A stretch of 64,000 nucleotides of DNA. It comes from Xenoacremonium recifei. Taxonomy: Eukaryota; Ascomycota; Sordariomycetes; Hypocreales; Nectriaceae. The notes below the pieces were generated by a model that did not search any database, was not told the origin of the DNA, and saw nothing but the letters and a program-made list of their open reading frames with translations. A program made the translations under genes and the position numbers. The stretch is from contig WOFQ01000017.1 of the NCBI GenBank assembly GCA_012184525.1, positions 372,001 through 436,000 of the forward strand, in the 5' to 3' direction. This document shows, in pieces, positions 11,570 to 23,402 of this stretch (the first letter of the stretch is position 1; each line of letters begins with the position of its first letter).

Positions 11570-12376
11570 ATGACATCTTCGACAATAGTGGGTGGATTTG
11601 CAAAGAAGACCTTCATCGTCACTGGAGGATTTTCGGGCATCGGACTGGCAGCAGTGAAGAAGCTTCTCCAACGCTCTGCAATCGTCCACGTCCTCGATCG
11701 TAGCGATGCGCCTCCAGATACAGTTACGGAAGGCTCCAATGGCGAAGCTTACTTCTACCCTTCAACTGACGTTTCCTCTCGAGAGTCTGTCGGCCAGGTG
11801 TTCTCCGACATCCTGAAGCGGAGCCCTCGGATCGACGGTCTAGTCAACAGCGCAGGTATCTGCCCGTCGAGCGGCGGTACGCTTGAGGATGACGGAGTGT
11901 TCCATAAGACTATCTCTGTCAACCTTGGAGGTACCTGGAATGTTGGAACAGAATTGCTGCGTTATATCCAAAAGAACTCTCCCCGAGACGAGTTCAAAGG
12001 TTGGAAGCCCGAGCAAAGCGGCATCAGTATCGTCAACGTCGGGTCTTCTGCTTCTTTTTATGGATTTCCGACGCTTGGTGCATATACCGCCTCCAAACAC
12101 GCGGTTTTGGGTCTCACGCGTACGTGGGCTTTGGACTTTGCACCATACGGCGTACGGGTCAACCTCGTGGCTCCCGGAGGAACCCGAACGCCTTTGTCGC
12201 AAGCTCAATTCGATGACCAAGAGCGAGGAGACATGTCGAGAACTGTCTACGAATATATTCCGATGAAGAGGTTTGGGGAGCCGGAGGAGCTGGCCAATTC
12301 AATTGTATATCTGCTGAGTGACGAGGCGTCATACATTACCGGTCAGCTCTTAGGTGTTAATGGCGGATGGCCTTAG
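11570..12376 (+). CDS. short-chain dehydrogenase/reductase (SDR)
   Basis: Classical SDR of 268 residues with no introns, unusual among its neighbours. The cofactor motif is TGGFSGIG (TGxxxGxG) at about residues 18-25, the NAG-equivalent motif is NSAG, the catalytic serine lies in VGSSAS, and the active-site YTASK (YxxxK) follows about 13 residues later. The C-terminal half has the usual PGG-TPL segment and ends in GVNGGW, as in classical beta-keto/alcohol SDRs. An aspartate at the end of the second strand (VLDRSD) favours NAD(H) over NADP(H) by the usual rule. In the cluster it would interconvert a secondary alcohol and ketone, providing or using the ketone substrate of the neighbouring monooxygenase. 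The exact substrate is unknown. Confidence 0.95.
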   Translation: MTSSTIVGGFAKKTFIVTGGFSGIGLAAVKKLLQRSAIVHVLDRSDAPPDTVTEGSNGEAYFYPSTDVSSRESVGQVFSDILKRSPRIDGLVNSAGICPSSGGTLEDDGVFHKTISVNLGGTWNVGTELLRYIQKNSPRDEFKGWKPEQSGISIVNVGSSASFYGFPTLGAYTASKHAVLGLTRTWALDFAPYGVRVNLVAPGGTRTPLSQAQFDDQERGDMSRTVYEYIPMKRFGEPEELANSIVYLLSDEASYITGQLLGVNGGWP

Positions 12377-13081
12377 AAGAGTCTATAATTAAGATGTGTA
12401 GTTACAGCACTAGCACTACTATCGTTGTTCATTTATTACACCAATTGAACGTTTGAATGGACACAGATTATCTTAGGGATTAAGTTCAAATTTGCTCCTG
12501 GCACGATCTCCATCAATATGACCTGAGCCCTTCGTCTGAACTAACATTTTCCACTTTGTGCATATGAACCGTGAGCATGAACGCTGCACTTACGGAGGAC
12601 TTCATTAACAAGTCCAATTCCGAATTCGCCCATCGATTTCAACTCAACATCCCTTGGGCTCGCCACCGCTAGAGTGTCTTGCCCCTCGTCAAAGGGCTTT
12701 TCAGGTCGCTATGCCCGAATTCCCCGGTAACCGAAGCTTCTGCATGCCATGATCTATCCCCGCAATGGACCCTACAAACAGCCGAGGCTCCCCCACAATC
12801 GCGCCAGCCGAGACCAGGTCGATGCGATCATACGTCGGTTCACTAATGTAGCCAAGAATTAGCATGCCAATCTTCGTCGTTTGGGGAGGAGGTAGAATGA
12901 CCTAACACAATGGTGTGTCACCATACCAAGAGCTCTCTGCTGCAGCAAAGCTGCCTTGCTTGTCTTCCCTTGTTGCCGAATTGCAATCTTTTGTATATTT
13001 CCTCACGCCAATACATTTTCAAATGAAAAAGATCGTCACCGAGTGTTCATCCGTGTTCCTGTAACCCGATTTGCAGACATA
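12377..13081. other. intergenic, promoter side of the first FAD monooxygenase
   Basis: About 700 bp with no supported gene. It separates two genes on the plus strand. An open frame runs in from 12956 in the frame of the monooxygenase, but it has no ATG before 13082 and reads like a 5' leader. Confidence 0.5.
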
Positions 13082-15047
13082 ATGGTACATTATGACCAGT
13101 TGAATGGTGACCCTGCCAAACAATATGGCTTCACGAAGTCAGGCGTCATAATCATTGGTGCAGGATTCTCCGGTAAGTCCACTTGAGATCCAAGCCTCGT
13201 AAGCCTTGATAAAATGCCAGTGTAATTGATGCAACACAGGAATATGCATGGCGATCAAATTGCTAGAGGCGGGAATCAAGGACATCGTGATCGTTGAGAA
13301 GGGCAGTGGGGTTGGAGGAACTTGGAAAGATAACGCGTATCCTGGATGCTGTTGTGATAGTGAGTCCTCGTATCAAAACATTATTAGCCACTAACTTCGG
13401 ATGTTTTAGTACTCTCTCACCTGTACTGTTATTCTTTCGCTCAAAATCCGGATTGGTCAAGATCTTATCCGGAGCAGGAGGAGATCCTCGTGAGTGTATC
13501 CTTCAAACGACTTGCTACCTCATTTCTCTGACTTCGGGACTGGCCAGAACTACATAGGAGATGTGGCCAGGAAATATGACCTCTACCGTCTTGTTCGGTT
13601 CAGCTCGGAAGTTACAGCAGCAACCTGGGACAGCAGCTCCAAGCAATGGAAGGTTCACATCCAGGTCTTAGCAAGTAAAGAGGCCGAGTTCTGCGAGAGT
13701 TATACTATGGAGACAAGCTTCCTGATCGCGGGCGTGGGTCAATTGAACCAACCGTGTCGCCCCGAGATTTCCGGCGAAGGTACATTTCAGGGCAAAATTA
13801 TGCATTCTGCTCGCTGGGACTGGAGCTACGACTTGCGTGACAAGCGTATCGGTGTTATTGGTAACGGTTAGTTGTCCTGATTCCATGTTTCTGTCAAGAA
13901 CTCGTTTTCTCATTTTCAGACAGGTGCTACTGCGGTTCAAATTGTGCCAGAAGTCGCCAAAATTGCAGCACATCTGACAATATTCCAACGATCGCCAAAC
14001 TGGCTTATTCCAAGGCTGAACCAGGAAATTTCCAAATGGAAAAGGTCACTATATAAGAATTTACCGGTAGTTCTCAATCGTGCCAGAGCCGAAATAATGG
14101 ACGGACGAGAGTCCTTCTATCAAGCTCTGATCCAACGGGATTCCACCGCTTCCTCGGAGATAACACAATTCTGCCGGGGTTACATTCAAAGTCAACTCCC
14201 AGATCTGCCAGACCTGCGGGAGAAACTAACTCCCAATTATCCTCCGGGATGCAAGCGAATTCTACTCAGTGACGATTACTACCCGACACTCTGTCTTCCC
14301 CACGTGAAGCTCGAAACCGGGCAGATTGAGGGTATCACCGAAGAAGGTATCTCTGTGAAGACATCAAACGAAGAGGAATCTCGATTGATCGATCTTGACC
14401 TCATAGTCTTTGCGACTGGGTTTCAAGCGAGGGACTTCATGTATGGTATCAACGTGCAGGGCGTAGCTACCCGGTCTTTGGATACGATCTGGGCCGAAGG
14501 AGCCTCCGCCCTGTACGGCGTGACAGTCGAATCCTTGCCCAATTTTGGCATGCTCTACGGACCTAATACGAATCTTGGACACAACTCCATTATTCTCATG
14601 ATAGAGTCGCAAGCAAGATACATCACTACGCTAGTTAAAGAGGTCGTCCAGAGCGGGCAGGAAGGCCAAGTGTTGTCTATCACACCCAAGACCCAGAGGA
14701 TCAAAGAGTGGAACCAGAGACTACAAAATAATTTGGCTGGTTCCTCTTTCGCTGACCCTCGATGCAGCAGTTGGTATAAGACTGATGATGGTCTTGTAAC
14801 TAATAACTGGAGCGGTACCGTGGTGGAGTATCAGAAGCTGATGTCTGAGGTGGACTGGACTGATTATGACATTGAAGGAACCGAGACGCAGCAGATCCCC
14901 AAAGGCAAGATTCATATTGGCAGAGTAGTTGAGGAGACACTTGTGGGCACTCAAACTTTGGCCACTGGAACGCTTTTGGGCGCATTGGCTATTGCGGGCT
15001 ACGTGTATCATAGCCGAGGGATTTCGTTGCTAAAGCATGTTCTGTAG
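13082..15047 (+). CDS. FAD-dependent Baeyer-Villiger-type monooxygenase (BVMO 1), C-terminally membrane-anchored
   Basis: Flavoprotein monooxygenase expected to insert oxygen next to a ketone, giving an ester or lactone, using FAD and NADPH. Five exons (13082-13172, 13240-13359, 13410-13489, 13548-13866, 13924-15047) encode 577 residues. The first Rossmann motif is IIGAGFSG (about residues 24-31), followed by VEKGSGVGGTW. YPGCCCDI matches the usual YPGxxxD segment. The type I BVMO fingerprint FxGxxxHxxxW is intact as FQGKIMHSARWDW, followed by the NADPH motif GNGATAVQ. ATGFQARDF matches the ATG segment found near the end of the family. The last 35 residues contain a hydrophobic stretch (TLATGTLLGALAIAGYVYH) that reads as a single tail anchor, suggesting attachment to a membrane such as the ER or peroxisome. 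It sits just downstream of an SDR that could supply a ketone. Regiochemistry and substrate cannot be inferred. Confidence 0.93.
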
Positions 15048-15240
15048 TCCGAATATCCCATTTGCCTGCCTAATCACTCTCCAAGATATCCTATGATGTA
15101 TAAATAGTATTTGAGACCGAGGCAAGACATTGCAGCTTGTCGGTAGTAATACTGCAGGTTACGGTACCCTTTTTAAGACTGATCACGAGAAGTTCCATAT
15201 ATAATATTATGCCGCCACTCTCTTGTCCCTCGACTACCCC

Positions 15241-17232
15241 CTACCGTACAAACTCTGTAGTAAGATCTTTCGGCCAGAATGGCTTGTCAATCCCATTAGT
15301 TCTGGTGCCCTTGTCGTATTTCAGCTCAACTTCTCCGTCCACATATTGCAATACCGGCTTGACGGTTCTAATGTCGAACCCAATGCTTGGACATGGCCGG
15401 TCTTCAAAGAACTCGGGCCGAAGAAGAGTTTTTGCATGGTTCTGAATAAGCATTTGTAGAAAAGCCGGGATTGTGTCACTCATAGTGTGGTAGTGCCGGA
15501 AGACCTGTTTTCCATTACGTGCCCACAAGTCTTCCCAAACATCGGGAGGATATGCTCCGCAGGACCTGACAAGCCACTGTGAATAGTAATTGAGGGCCAC
15601 CTGGTCACAAGGTCAATTGTTACTTTTTTAGACGTCAACTTGGCTAAACTTACATCCACTGTAAACGAGCCTCCGTCTCTTGCTCGTTTCATCAGGCCGT
15701 CCAAGACAGCGACCACACCAATCACGCCAGTGCAGTAGTCGCTGTTGGGGAAAACAGGCGTTACAGGCTCATTAAGCCCCATAGCCCGCCCGAACTCCAT
15801 TGATACGCCACAGCACTACAACGTTAGATGACGCCTTCTTCAGATTGACTCGGTTCAACTCACTGCGTCGCTGATCTGTTGCCAGCCACTGCGCTCTGCC
15901 CATGGGCCATGCCAGCCGTAACAGTTCTCTCTAACAACAATAATACCCCGTTCACGGCGTTCGCACAGACGCAGAATAGCTTCAACACTGAAGCCGAACC
16001 TATCAAGGACTCCGGGCCGATAGCCAAGCACAACTACATCTGCTTCGAGAATCAGCTGCTTCATCTTTTCCTGGTCTTCCTCGGATTCGAAGTCTAGAAA
16101 CGCATTCCACTTTCCCCAATTTAGGTCCTGGTGCAACAAGGAGTAGTCCGGAAGGCGAGGGCAGGTTATCCGCATAACACTAGCGCCAATTTCGGCAAGG
16201 CCCCTGGTGATAGCCGGTGCTGCGATGATTCGAGTCAAATCAACCACCTTCACGCCTGGAAGAGGTCGTTTGGGAGATGTTTGTAGGGTCTCTGGCCACC
16301 AGCATGGCTTGTGTATAAGGTTCTTGATCTCTCTTAGTTCGTAGAGGCCAACATGCGAGTTTGCTTTTCCGTGCTCGCTGCTGAAATACTCCTTGCTTGT
16401 CCAGCAGATCGTCCCAGCTTGACGCCATATATTGTTCTCAAGTTCGTCTATTTCTGTCGAGGCCTTTTTGCTGACTGCTTCAATGAATGGTTTCAGAGCC
16501 TCGTCACTGGACGTAACTCGTTTGATGATGGGCAGATCCAGACTTTGCAAAGTTGGATCCGGATTCAAACTCCCTTCGCGAGATTTCTTCAGTATGGCAT
16601 TCATTGGCTCAACTTAGAGAACTTTACAAACCGTGTAAATGAAAGAATCGATTATCCTTGGTTTGGTATATGTTTGTCGCCGCCACGCGGTACGGTTCAT
16701 TGAATGCATTACCAGTGTCCCAGCTAAGGTTCGTTGGCGTCTTGATCATGCGACAAATCACAATTCCTTACCTCGGAAAACACTTTTCAAATGTCTGCAA
16801 CCCTTCGCTGGTCGAGTTCGACTTCAAGGAAAGTTGCATTCCTTTCGGATCGATCGTATAGAGTAGAGTCGACATGAAGAATAACTGCGCGTGGTCCCTA
16901 TCATCAATACTGTGAGCTTTCCCCGCGCACTTACACGCTAAAATCGATATTGCAACAAACGTATTTATAATGACACGAGACGGCTTGATCCCATATTTTC
17001 GAAGGAGCAACACGTTTAGCATCGTTGCTTCAAGGGCCTTGAGCGCAGATATGCTCTCTGCGAACCGCCAATTAATTGGGATCGAAGGCTGTTCCGAACC
17101 TTCGAAGCGGATTGCTTCCGCGCATTCTGCAATCTCAGGCGGCAAGTCTTTTGCAATTAGAGGGTTCGCAAGGATGCCTTTCTTAAAGACTTGCACCGTT
17201 TCGTCAAGTTTTGAATACCGCTTGGGTGGCAT
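15241..17232 (-). CDS. family III CoA-transferase (CaiB/BaiF type)
   Basis: CoA-transferase expected to move CoA between an acyl-CoA donor and a carboxylate. Five exons (17232-16772, 16723-16632, 16573-15864, 15815-15654, 15600-15241) give 594 residues, typical of the long fungal two-half version. Family features are the N-terminal segment with NIYQTKD and FFHLHGSLNPDPT, then PLPGVKVVDLTRIIAAPA at the start of the second half, RENCYGWHGPWAERSGWQQISDA, CCGVSMEFGRAMG, and FPNSDYCTG, which holds the likely catalytic aspartate. Three of the four introns restore conserved family sequence when removed. It is head-to-head with the AtuA-like gene over 485 bp, so joint control is plausible. Together with the acyl-CoA ligase this gives the cluster two routes to a CoA thioester, which argues for a degradative pathway. 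Donor and acceptor acids are unknown. Confidence 0.92.
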
Positions 17233-17717
17233 TGTTCATAGAGCTTGGATGGATGAACTTCGATGAGTATTGTTTGATGGATTTGGACTGGCTCAGTAAT
17301 ACCAGTCACTTATGGGGTCAATAGCTCGACACTAGGGGTTTACCATAACCAATATGATGAACTCCGTTTGAAAAGTCATCGGCTGTCTGACAGCTCGACG
17401 AAGCTGTTCATGCATCTCAACAAGCGTTGCGGGGTACCTCGGCACAATGTCGTTCACCATCGCTTCGTTCAGCAACCCCGCGCAAGGAATGACTAACAAG
17501 AGCATTAGTCAAGTAGTTGAGTTGCCAATAGATGATTTGAATGTACGTTTCCAGCTTGCAGGCCTTGCCGTTCTGTAATTCCGATTTGTGCTTACCGAGT
17601 GTATGTTTCATGTGAAGAACTGTAGACTTATCTCCCGCCTGATCGCAGAGTGATGAACCATTCTCGCTTTGCTCACATATCTCTATCAATAAATTGTCTA
17701 GTCTAGACACTTTCAAG
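17233..17717. promoter_or_regulatory. divergent promoter of CoA-transferase and AtuA-like genes
   Basis: The 485 bp between the two divergent starts must carry both promoters. No gene-like frame with domain character is visible. I did not recognise a defined operator, but common regulator sites would be expected if the pair is co-induced. Confidence 0.5.
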
Positions 17718-19900
17718 ATGAATGATGAATGCGATAAGAAAGAGGGCTCTGCTAGATGGAATGAGCGTGGCCAACGTGCCGTCAGGATCGCGAATTGCTC
17801 TGGAGCTCGTGGTAAGTAGTGGCGATCGACGGTATGAAAGAAACCAGCGTTAATGAATATTGCAGGTGATCCTGGATATCAGATGAGACGTCAGGTCGAG
17901 TTAGGTGACGTTGATTTCATCACGGGAGATTATCTTGCAGGTGCCTAAACCTCTACCAAGATTCCAGCTTTCTAGTTGATTGACGTTGTATCAAGAGATG
18001 AATATGGCAGAACATTCCGAGGCTTATCGAAAGGGTCAACATCCTGGTTATGAACCCTTTGCACTCCAAGGTCTTCAAGAGACCTTACAGTTGGCAACAC
18101 GACAGGGAGTAAAAATAATAATTAACGGCGGCTCTCTCAATCCCATTGGCCTTGCCCGAGAAACTATGAAACTCGTAAGATCTATCATCATGACAGATAA
18201 CCTGGGTCCAACTGCTGACCGGTTTGCCTGCTGTTCAGTCTGTCGCCTGGGGCCTCAGCTTGAAAATTGCCTTTGTTTCTGGCGATGACCTCTATGAGAG
18301 AGTCCAGGCCAACATTACCCAATATCACTCTGTGCCTGAACATCTCGACGGCGAAGATTTCAAAGTACACATCGATCCAGCTTTACGAAGCTTCGCTAAA
18401 AACCCATCATCGGATTTAATAGTATCAGCCAATGCGTATCTGGGAGCAAGAGCAATTGTAAAAGGCCTCGAGAACGGCGCGGATATTGTCGTCTGCGGGA
18501 GGGTTGCCGATGCCTCTCCAGTCATTGGCGCCGCATGGTATTGGCATTCATGGTCAGCCACCAGCTACGATAATATAGCTCAGGCGTTGGTTGCAGGCCA
18601 TTTGATCGAATGCTCCGCTTACATTACCGGTGCGAATTACGCTGCCTTTTACGAACTCGACCCTGAGGAGCTCATTGACCTGCCCTTCCCGATCGTAGAA
18701 ATTGAGGCTAATGGAGTTGCAACGGTGTGTAAACACTACAATACTAAAGGTTTGGTTACTACGACCACTGTCACATGTCAATTCTTGTATGAGTTACAGG
18801 GAAACAGGTATCTCAACAGCGATGTAACGGCGATTCTAGACGATGTCAAGATTGACCAGATTGGGCCAAATAGGTACGACGCAGCTGTTCTTCACCGATT
18901 GTCATTGGCTTACCTTTCCTCAGAGTGCGAGTTACTGGGGTTCGGGGGCAGCCTCCTCCCCCCTTCACGAAACTAGCGATATTCTTCCGCGGGGGTTACC
19001 AGTCGCAGATATTGCTCAATGCTACAGGCTATGCAACAGAGGCGAAATGGTCGTTGTACGAAAGACAAATCCGTTTCGGATTGCGCAAATTGGGCGTTCT
19101 AGATCAATTCCAAGTTCTTGAGTTTCAAGTTGTCGGGACGAACGAACCGGATCCGAAATGCCAACTATCAAGTACAACCTACTGTCGTGTTTTTGCGCAA
19201 GCCCCGTCTGAAGAATTAATTCATAGTCTCCTCCGAACTGTGGGGGAGTTTGGCATGCAACACTTTTCAGGTATTTAAAAGACTCCCGCACTCATTCCAG
19301 CGAGGTACTCATATCATTTCGTCAGGGTTTCATCTTTCTCTGGATCTCAGGACTGGCCTTCCACTCCCATTCCATACATACTATCCAGCAATAGTTCTAC
19401 AGCATGAGCTAACGGAGGCTATTCATTTTATTTCCAACAAGAACGGTGAAATCTAAAGATCCATTGAAGTAGGTCATCCCCCGCACTACCAAGCTGTGGA
19501 GGCCCGGGACAACTACGAGACTGTCTCGCCCGTCGATCTCGATTCCCTAGGGCCGAAATCCAGCGTGAGACTAGGCGATATAGCTCTGGCGAGATCAGGC
19601 GACAAAGGGGCAAACTTAAATATTGGACTCTTCGTCAGAGATCAGCGAGCTTGGCCCTGGTTTCGGGCTTTCATGACGCGAGAGCGAATGAAATCTTTAA
19701 TGGGGAAAGATTGGTGTGAGAGTTACAAGATTGAGAGAGTGGAGTTCGTGAACATTCATGCTGTTCATTTTGTCATTTACGGTGCATTGGGAAAGGGAGT
19801 CAGTAGTTCTACCCGCCTTGACTCGTTGGGAAAAGGATTCGGGGACTTTATTCGCGACAAAGTTGTCAATGTGCCTAAGCAATATCTGTCAGGCACGTAA
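17718..19900 (+). CDS. AtuA-like (acyclic terpene utilisation, DUF1446) protein with C-terminal AtuA-like domain; possible premature stop
   Basis: Belongs to the AtuA/DUF1446 family, named from bacterial acyclic terpene utilisation loci; its chemistry in fungi is not established. Exons are 17718-17811, 17866-17940, 17996-18174, 18239-18873, 18924-19270 and 19326-19900. Family signatures are RIANCSGARGDPGYQM, VDFITGDYLAE, INGGSLNPIGLA, VSGDDL, CGRVADASPVIGAAW, YLNSDV, VTGVRGQPPPPFTKLA and YRGGY-like FRGGYQSQ. The C-terminal domain (from about 19550) has VRLGDIALARSGDKGANLN and HAVHFVIYGALGKGVSSS. An in-frame TAA at 19454-19456 separates the two domains after 486 codons. Either the copy is nonsense-mutated, or a 48-nt intron (19446-19493, GT...AG, phase 1, length divisible by 3) removes the stop while also removing a stretch containing GHPPHY. 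Divergent from the CoA-transferase gene. The family call is strong; integrity is open. Confidence 0.88.
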
Positions 19901-20285
19901 AGTAAACTTCTTGGGCAACTGAGGCACAGCCCATATCGTTCAATTTAGTGAACCTGATCACTCTGGGTATACTGTGTTTCCTGATTTGCCAAAAAGAAAA
20001 GAAAAACCCCTGGTTGTTGTGATACCACGGGGAGTACTCGGAATCGTGGATTAAACAGTAGTAGCTTAGCCACAAAAGTCCTTGCAAGAATAATCTGGAC
20101 ACAAAAGACGGCTATATATACACTTACTCTGTACAGGATGGCCTGAAACGAAGATTTCGTATTAGGGATTGGAAATCGTAGATGGGAAATTCTCGCAACT
20201 TGACCAACCACAAATCGCATCGAGACATTTTTATTTCCAAGTGGTTACTAATTTGTAGAGGATCAAGAGAGATTTGGTGACTGTT
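19901..20285. other. intergenic between convergent genes
   Basis: The AtuA-like gene and the second monooxygenase converge on this 385-bp AT-rich stretch, so it should hold two 3' regions. No coding sequence is supported. Confidence 0.5.
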
Positions 20286-22519
20286 TTATATCGCCTGCAC
20301 ACCGGTGACTTCCACTGCGGCTTGTTCCGCTCTGTTCGCATGGATGCCATTAACTTCCTTAGCCTCGGCAAGCTCTCTCTCTAGCTCTCTCTGTACTGCT
20401 AGGCGCTGTTGCTTTTTGATCTCCAGCGGATTCTCAACAGGTACAACAGAGTTCAAATACTCTGTAGTGTCCTCGCCGTCGACTTGGCCTTGCGACAGCC
20501 CATTTCCGAACCACTCCAGGGGGTTGTTCCCAAGCTCAGGACGTGTCTCGTAGATGTAATCTTCCCATCTTGGATTGTCAAATACGTACGACCCATGCAG
20601 TTGAGATCCTGGCCAGATTGCCAAGAGTCGACCTGTATCGCTTCCCTTGTGCCTCCACCATGCATTGCATTGTGCGGCAAAGACAGTAGGTTTGAAGTAT
20701 TTGTCCGCGTACTTGCCAAAAGCTTTGATGATCTCCGGTCTGTAGCGCAATGCCCGTCAGCTCGCATCGGGACATGACAAGAATCTTATCCGTGTATAGA
20801 GATTGAAAACTTACCTTGGCACCATGCTCTTGATCCATTCTCGTTGGATCTTCTGAATAACTTTGATCATGTACTTCGCCTCGTTTTCTAGGAATGGCAC
20901 CGCTGAACCAAGACCCGGTCCTCCATTGGGACCTAGGAAGCAATAGTAGTTTGGTATGTCTTTAGGTGCCATGGAGATATATGCCTCGGGCAACTCGTCG
21001 AAAACATCCTGGAGGTTGGTTCCGTTCTTTCCAATGACTGGGAAATGTTGCTTGTAGACACTTGTTGATGTGATCAGCTGTTCATGCTTCTCTATTCACC
21101 GTAAAAGACTCATTCTTACCCGTCAAAGCCGGTAGCACAAATAATCATGTCAACTTCACGGAATTTTCCGTCGACTGTCTCAATCCCGGTAGGGTGAACC
21201 TTTTTGATACCGGTCGATATGAAATTTACGTTTTCTTCCACTAATGCTTCGAGGTACTATGTACACGGGGATAGGGTTAGCAATATTCATCAAGGTTCCG
21301 AAGGTTTGACGCACTCCAGGACCTGGTGTGAGCCGCCTGCAACCAGGAGGGAAGTTAGGGACCAACTTGTCATAAATCTCAGGTTTCTTTGCAAGTTTGG
21401 CCCTCATATGCGCTTTGCAGAGCTCCGTGAGGGTCTTACACCCATCAGTACCTTGGTAAAGTGCATCCACTGGCCGGTGCAGGATATTCTCCACCGTCCG
21501 CCGATACGCAAGGTACTTTTCAGGATCCTTGAACTTCTCGAGATCTTCTGCTGGAGTTACGGCTATAAGAGCTGCATCAGTCCAAGACTTCAAAATATGA
21601 GTATACAGCTGCAAGGCTTACGGTTACCGCCTCTACTCATAAGGTCCTCTCCACCAATTCCGGCTGGCGGAATCCATGTTCTGCCTTTCATGTAATGGTC
21701 CACAAAGGAAGCCTTCTTTTGGATGATTGGCAAGATCTGGATGCCGCTTGAACCTCCACCGATCAGAGCGATTCGTTTGTTGCTATAATCAAAGGACTGG
21801 TCAAACCCTGCGGAATGAACCAGCTTCCCTTTGAAGTCCAATAGTCCATCGATCTTTGGAAACTTCCACTGGTTCAAGATCCCAATGGCAGAACACACTA
21901 CATCAGCCGTGTCGGTGAAGATCTACACTTGTGTCAGTATAGACTTGGTCCGTTCAAACTCCGCCAAGTGAGTGGGCTTGCCTCTCCAGTGTTCAAGTTT
22001 TCAAATTCCACATGCCACTTGCCCTCTGCATCATTCCACTCCGCCTTGCGGGTCAGGCTCCTGAACTTCATATACTTATAGGCATCGTACTTGGTAGCTA
22101 CACGCTTCAAATAAGATTCGATCTCAGCCCCAGGGGCGTAGTAACTGCTCCACTGAGGATTGCCTTCAAAGGTGAACGAGTAGGCATGCGAGGGTATGTC
22201 GCAGGCGATACCAGGGTACCTATTCGTTTTGATCTATTGTCAGAGCCTTCTTTCCCTGAAGCTACACGATATGAATCGGAGTAGCTTACACATTCTCGAA
22301 CCAAGTACCTCCTATATCAGCATTCTTATCGTATATTGCCAGCTCGAGATTTTCAATGTTTCTTGGGAAGAAAATTCCTGCAATTATGCCAGACATTCCA
22401 GCACCAATGACAATAACCTTCATAGGACGCATTCGGTCAATTGGCCTGGAAGAGAAGTGAGACTCTCCCTGGCTCCCGAAGAACTGCCCAGCGCCCATTT
22501 GCTTCTTGAAGGCATACAT
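20286..22519 (-). CDS. FAD-dependent monooxygenase, Baeyer-Villiger-like (BVMO 2)
   Basis: Second flavin monooxygenase of the cluster, from a different subfamily than the first. From the ATG at 22519, seven exons (22519-22290, 22219-21982, 21922-21622, 21562-21315, 21256-21120, 21060-20815, 20739-20286) give 617 residues in a consistent frame. Motifs: VIVIGAGMSG (FAD), YDKNADIGGTWFENVYPGIACDIPSH, the BVMO-like FKGKLVHSAGF with Phe replacing the final Trp of the type I fingerprint, IGGGSSGIQ (NADPH), ATGFDG and LGPNGGPG. The C-terminus is Glu/Arg/Lys-rich and probably helical. Intron 2 appears to use a GC donor (AG|GCAAGC, at 21981). The frame remains open upstream to about 22708 with protein-like sequence but no ATG, so an extra 5' exon is possible. 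It converges with the AtuA-like gene. Substrate unknown; the altered fingerprint makes ketone oxygenation likely but not certain. Confidence 0.9.
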
Positions 22520-23402
22520 CTTGGGCCACGGAATGAACGGTTCTTTCAAGCTAGAGGCAGGTGAAATCTTGGCGCGAGAGAAAGTGAAGCCGTCACAGGG
22601 AGTTAGCAAGTTCTCGACACGTTTATAGTGATCAGCAGTGAAGCTCTGGAACGAATCATATTTCCGCCAACCAATAAACTTATTGTCGGTTATGAGTAAC
22701 AAAATCTTGACAACGCATTATACTAGCTCCGGTGGACCAAAACTTGGGTCGTCTCCTGAGCTACCTTGGTTATACTGGGTGTTTCGTATGGTCTTGGAGC
22801 CAAGAGTATTTGTCACCTCACTCGATCAATTGACTAAGCGTGGGCTGACTTGGGCTCGGCGACAGACTGCACCCGAGGGACTCGGAATCAAAATGTCTTA
22901 CTAGTAATTACAAATCTTCACATAGGTCGAGTTATGTCTGCGATTGTGTCAGAAGCAGTCACCGTGAGGCATTCAGGCTCAGCATGCTCTGATCCTGCTA
23001 TGTCTTCACGTTCACACCCTAACTAGATTTTGCAGTTTCAAAGTGTCAGCATTTAGATTACATGCCACGGTGAGTAAGTATAGAGATATTAGGGAACATC
23101 CTGGAAACGCGATCGCGAGTACTCCCACATGTTTGGTCAAAATCACTGAGAGTAGATTTTGACGACTCTCCAGCTTGTGATGAAGGAAACCCAGATCGTG
23201 ACGCATAATTATCTCTGATTTCTTCCAAATTTGACGTCTATTCTCGACTATTTGCTCATGATTTGTAAGAATAGCAACTAAGGGCTTTGAATTTGCGTAT
23301 TCTTCACTCCTCGATATCTCCTCAACCAAATATGTATCCAGTAAAGTAACTCGTCCAAGGCACAAGGCCACCCCACCATGCTTCTTTTACGGCCAAGGAT
23401 CT
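22520..23402. other. intergenic or unassigned 5' part of BVMO 2
   Basis: Minus-strand sequence up to about 22708 continues the monooxygenase frame (residues such as WRKYDSFQSFTADHYK) without an ATG, so part may be coding through an upstream exon. The rest shows no gene. A 119-codon minus-strand frame at 23012-23371 begins with GTG and has no domain character. Confidence 0.4.

Noticed and set aside
23012..23371. 119-codon minus-strand frame
   Set aside because: It begins with GTG, has no domain or composition support, and lies in the upstream region of other genes.
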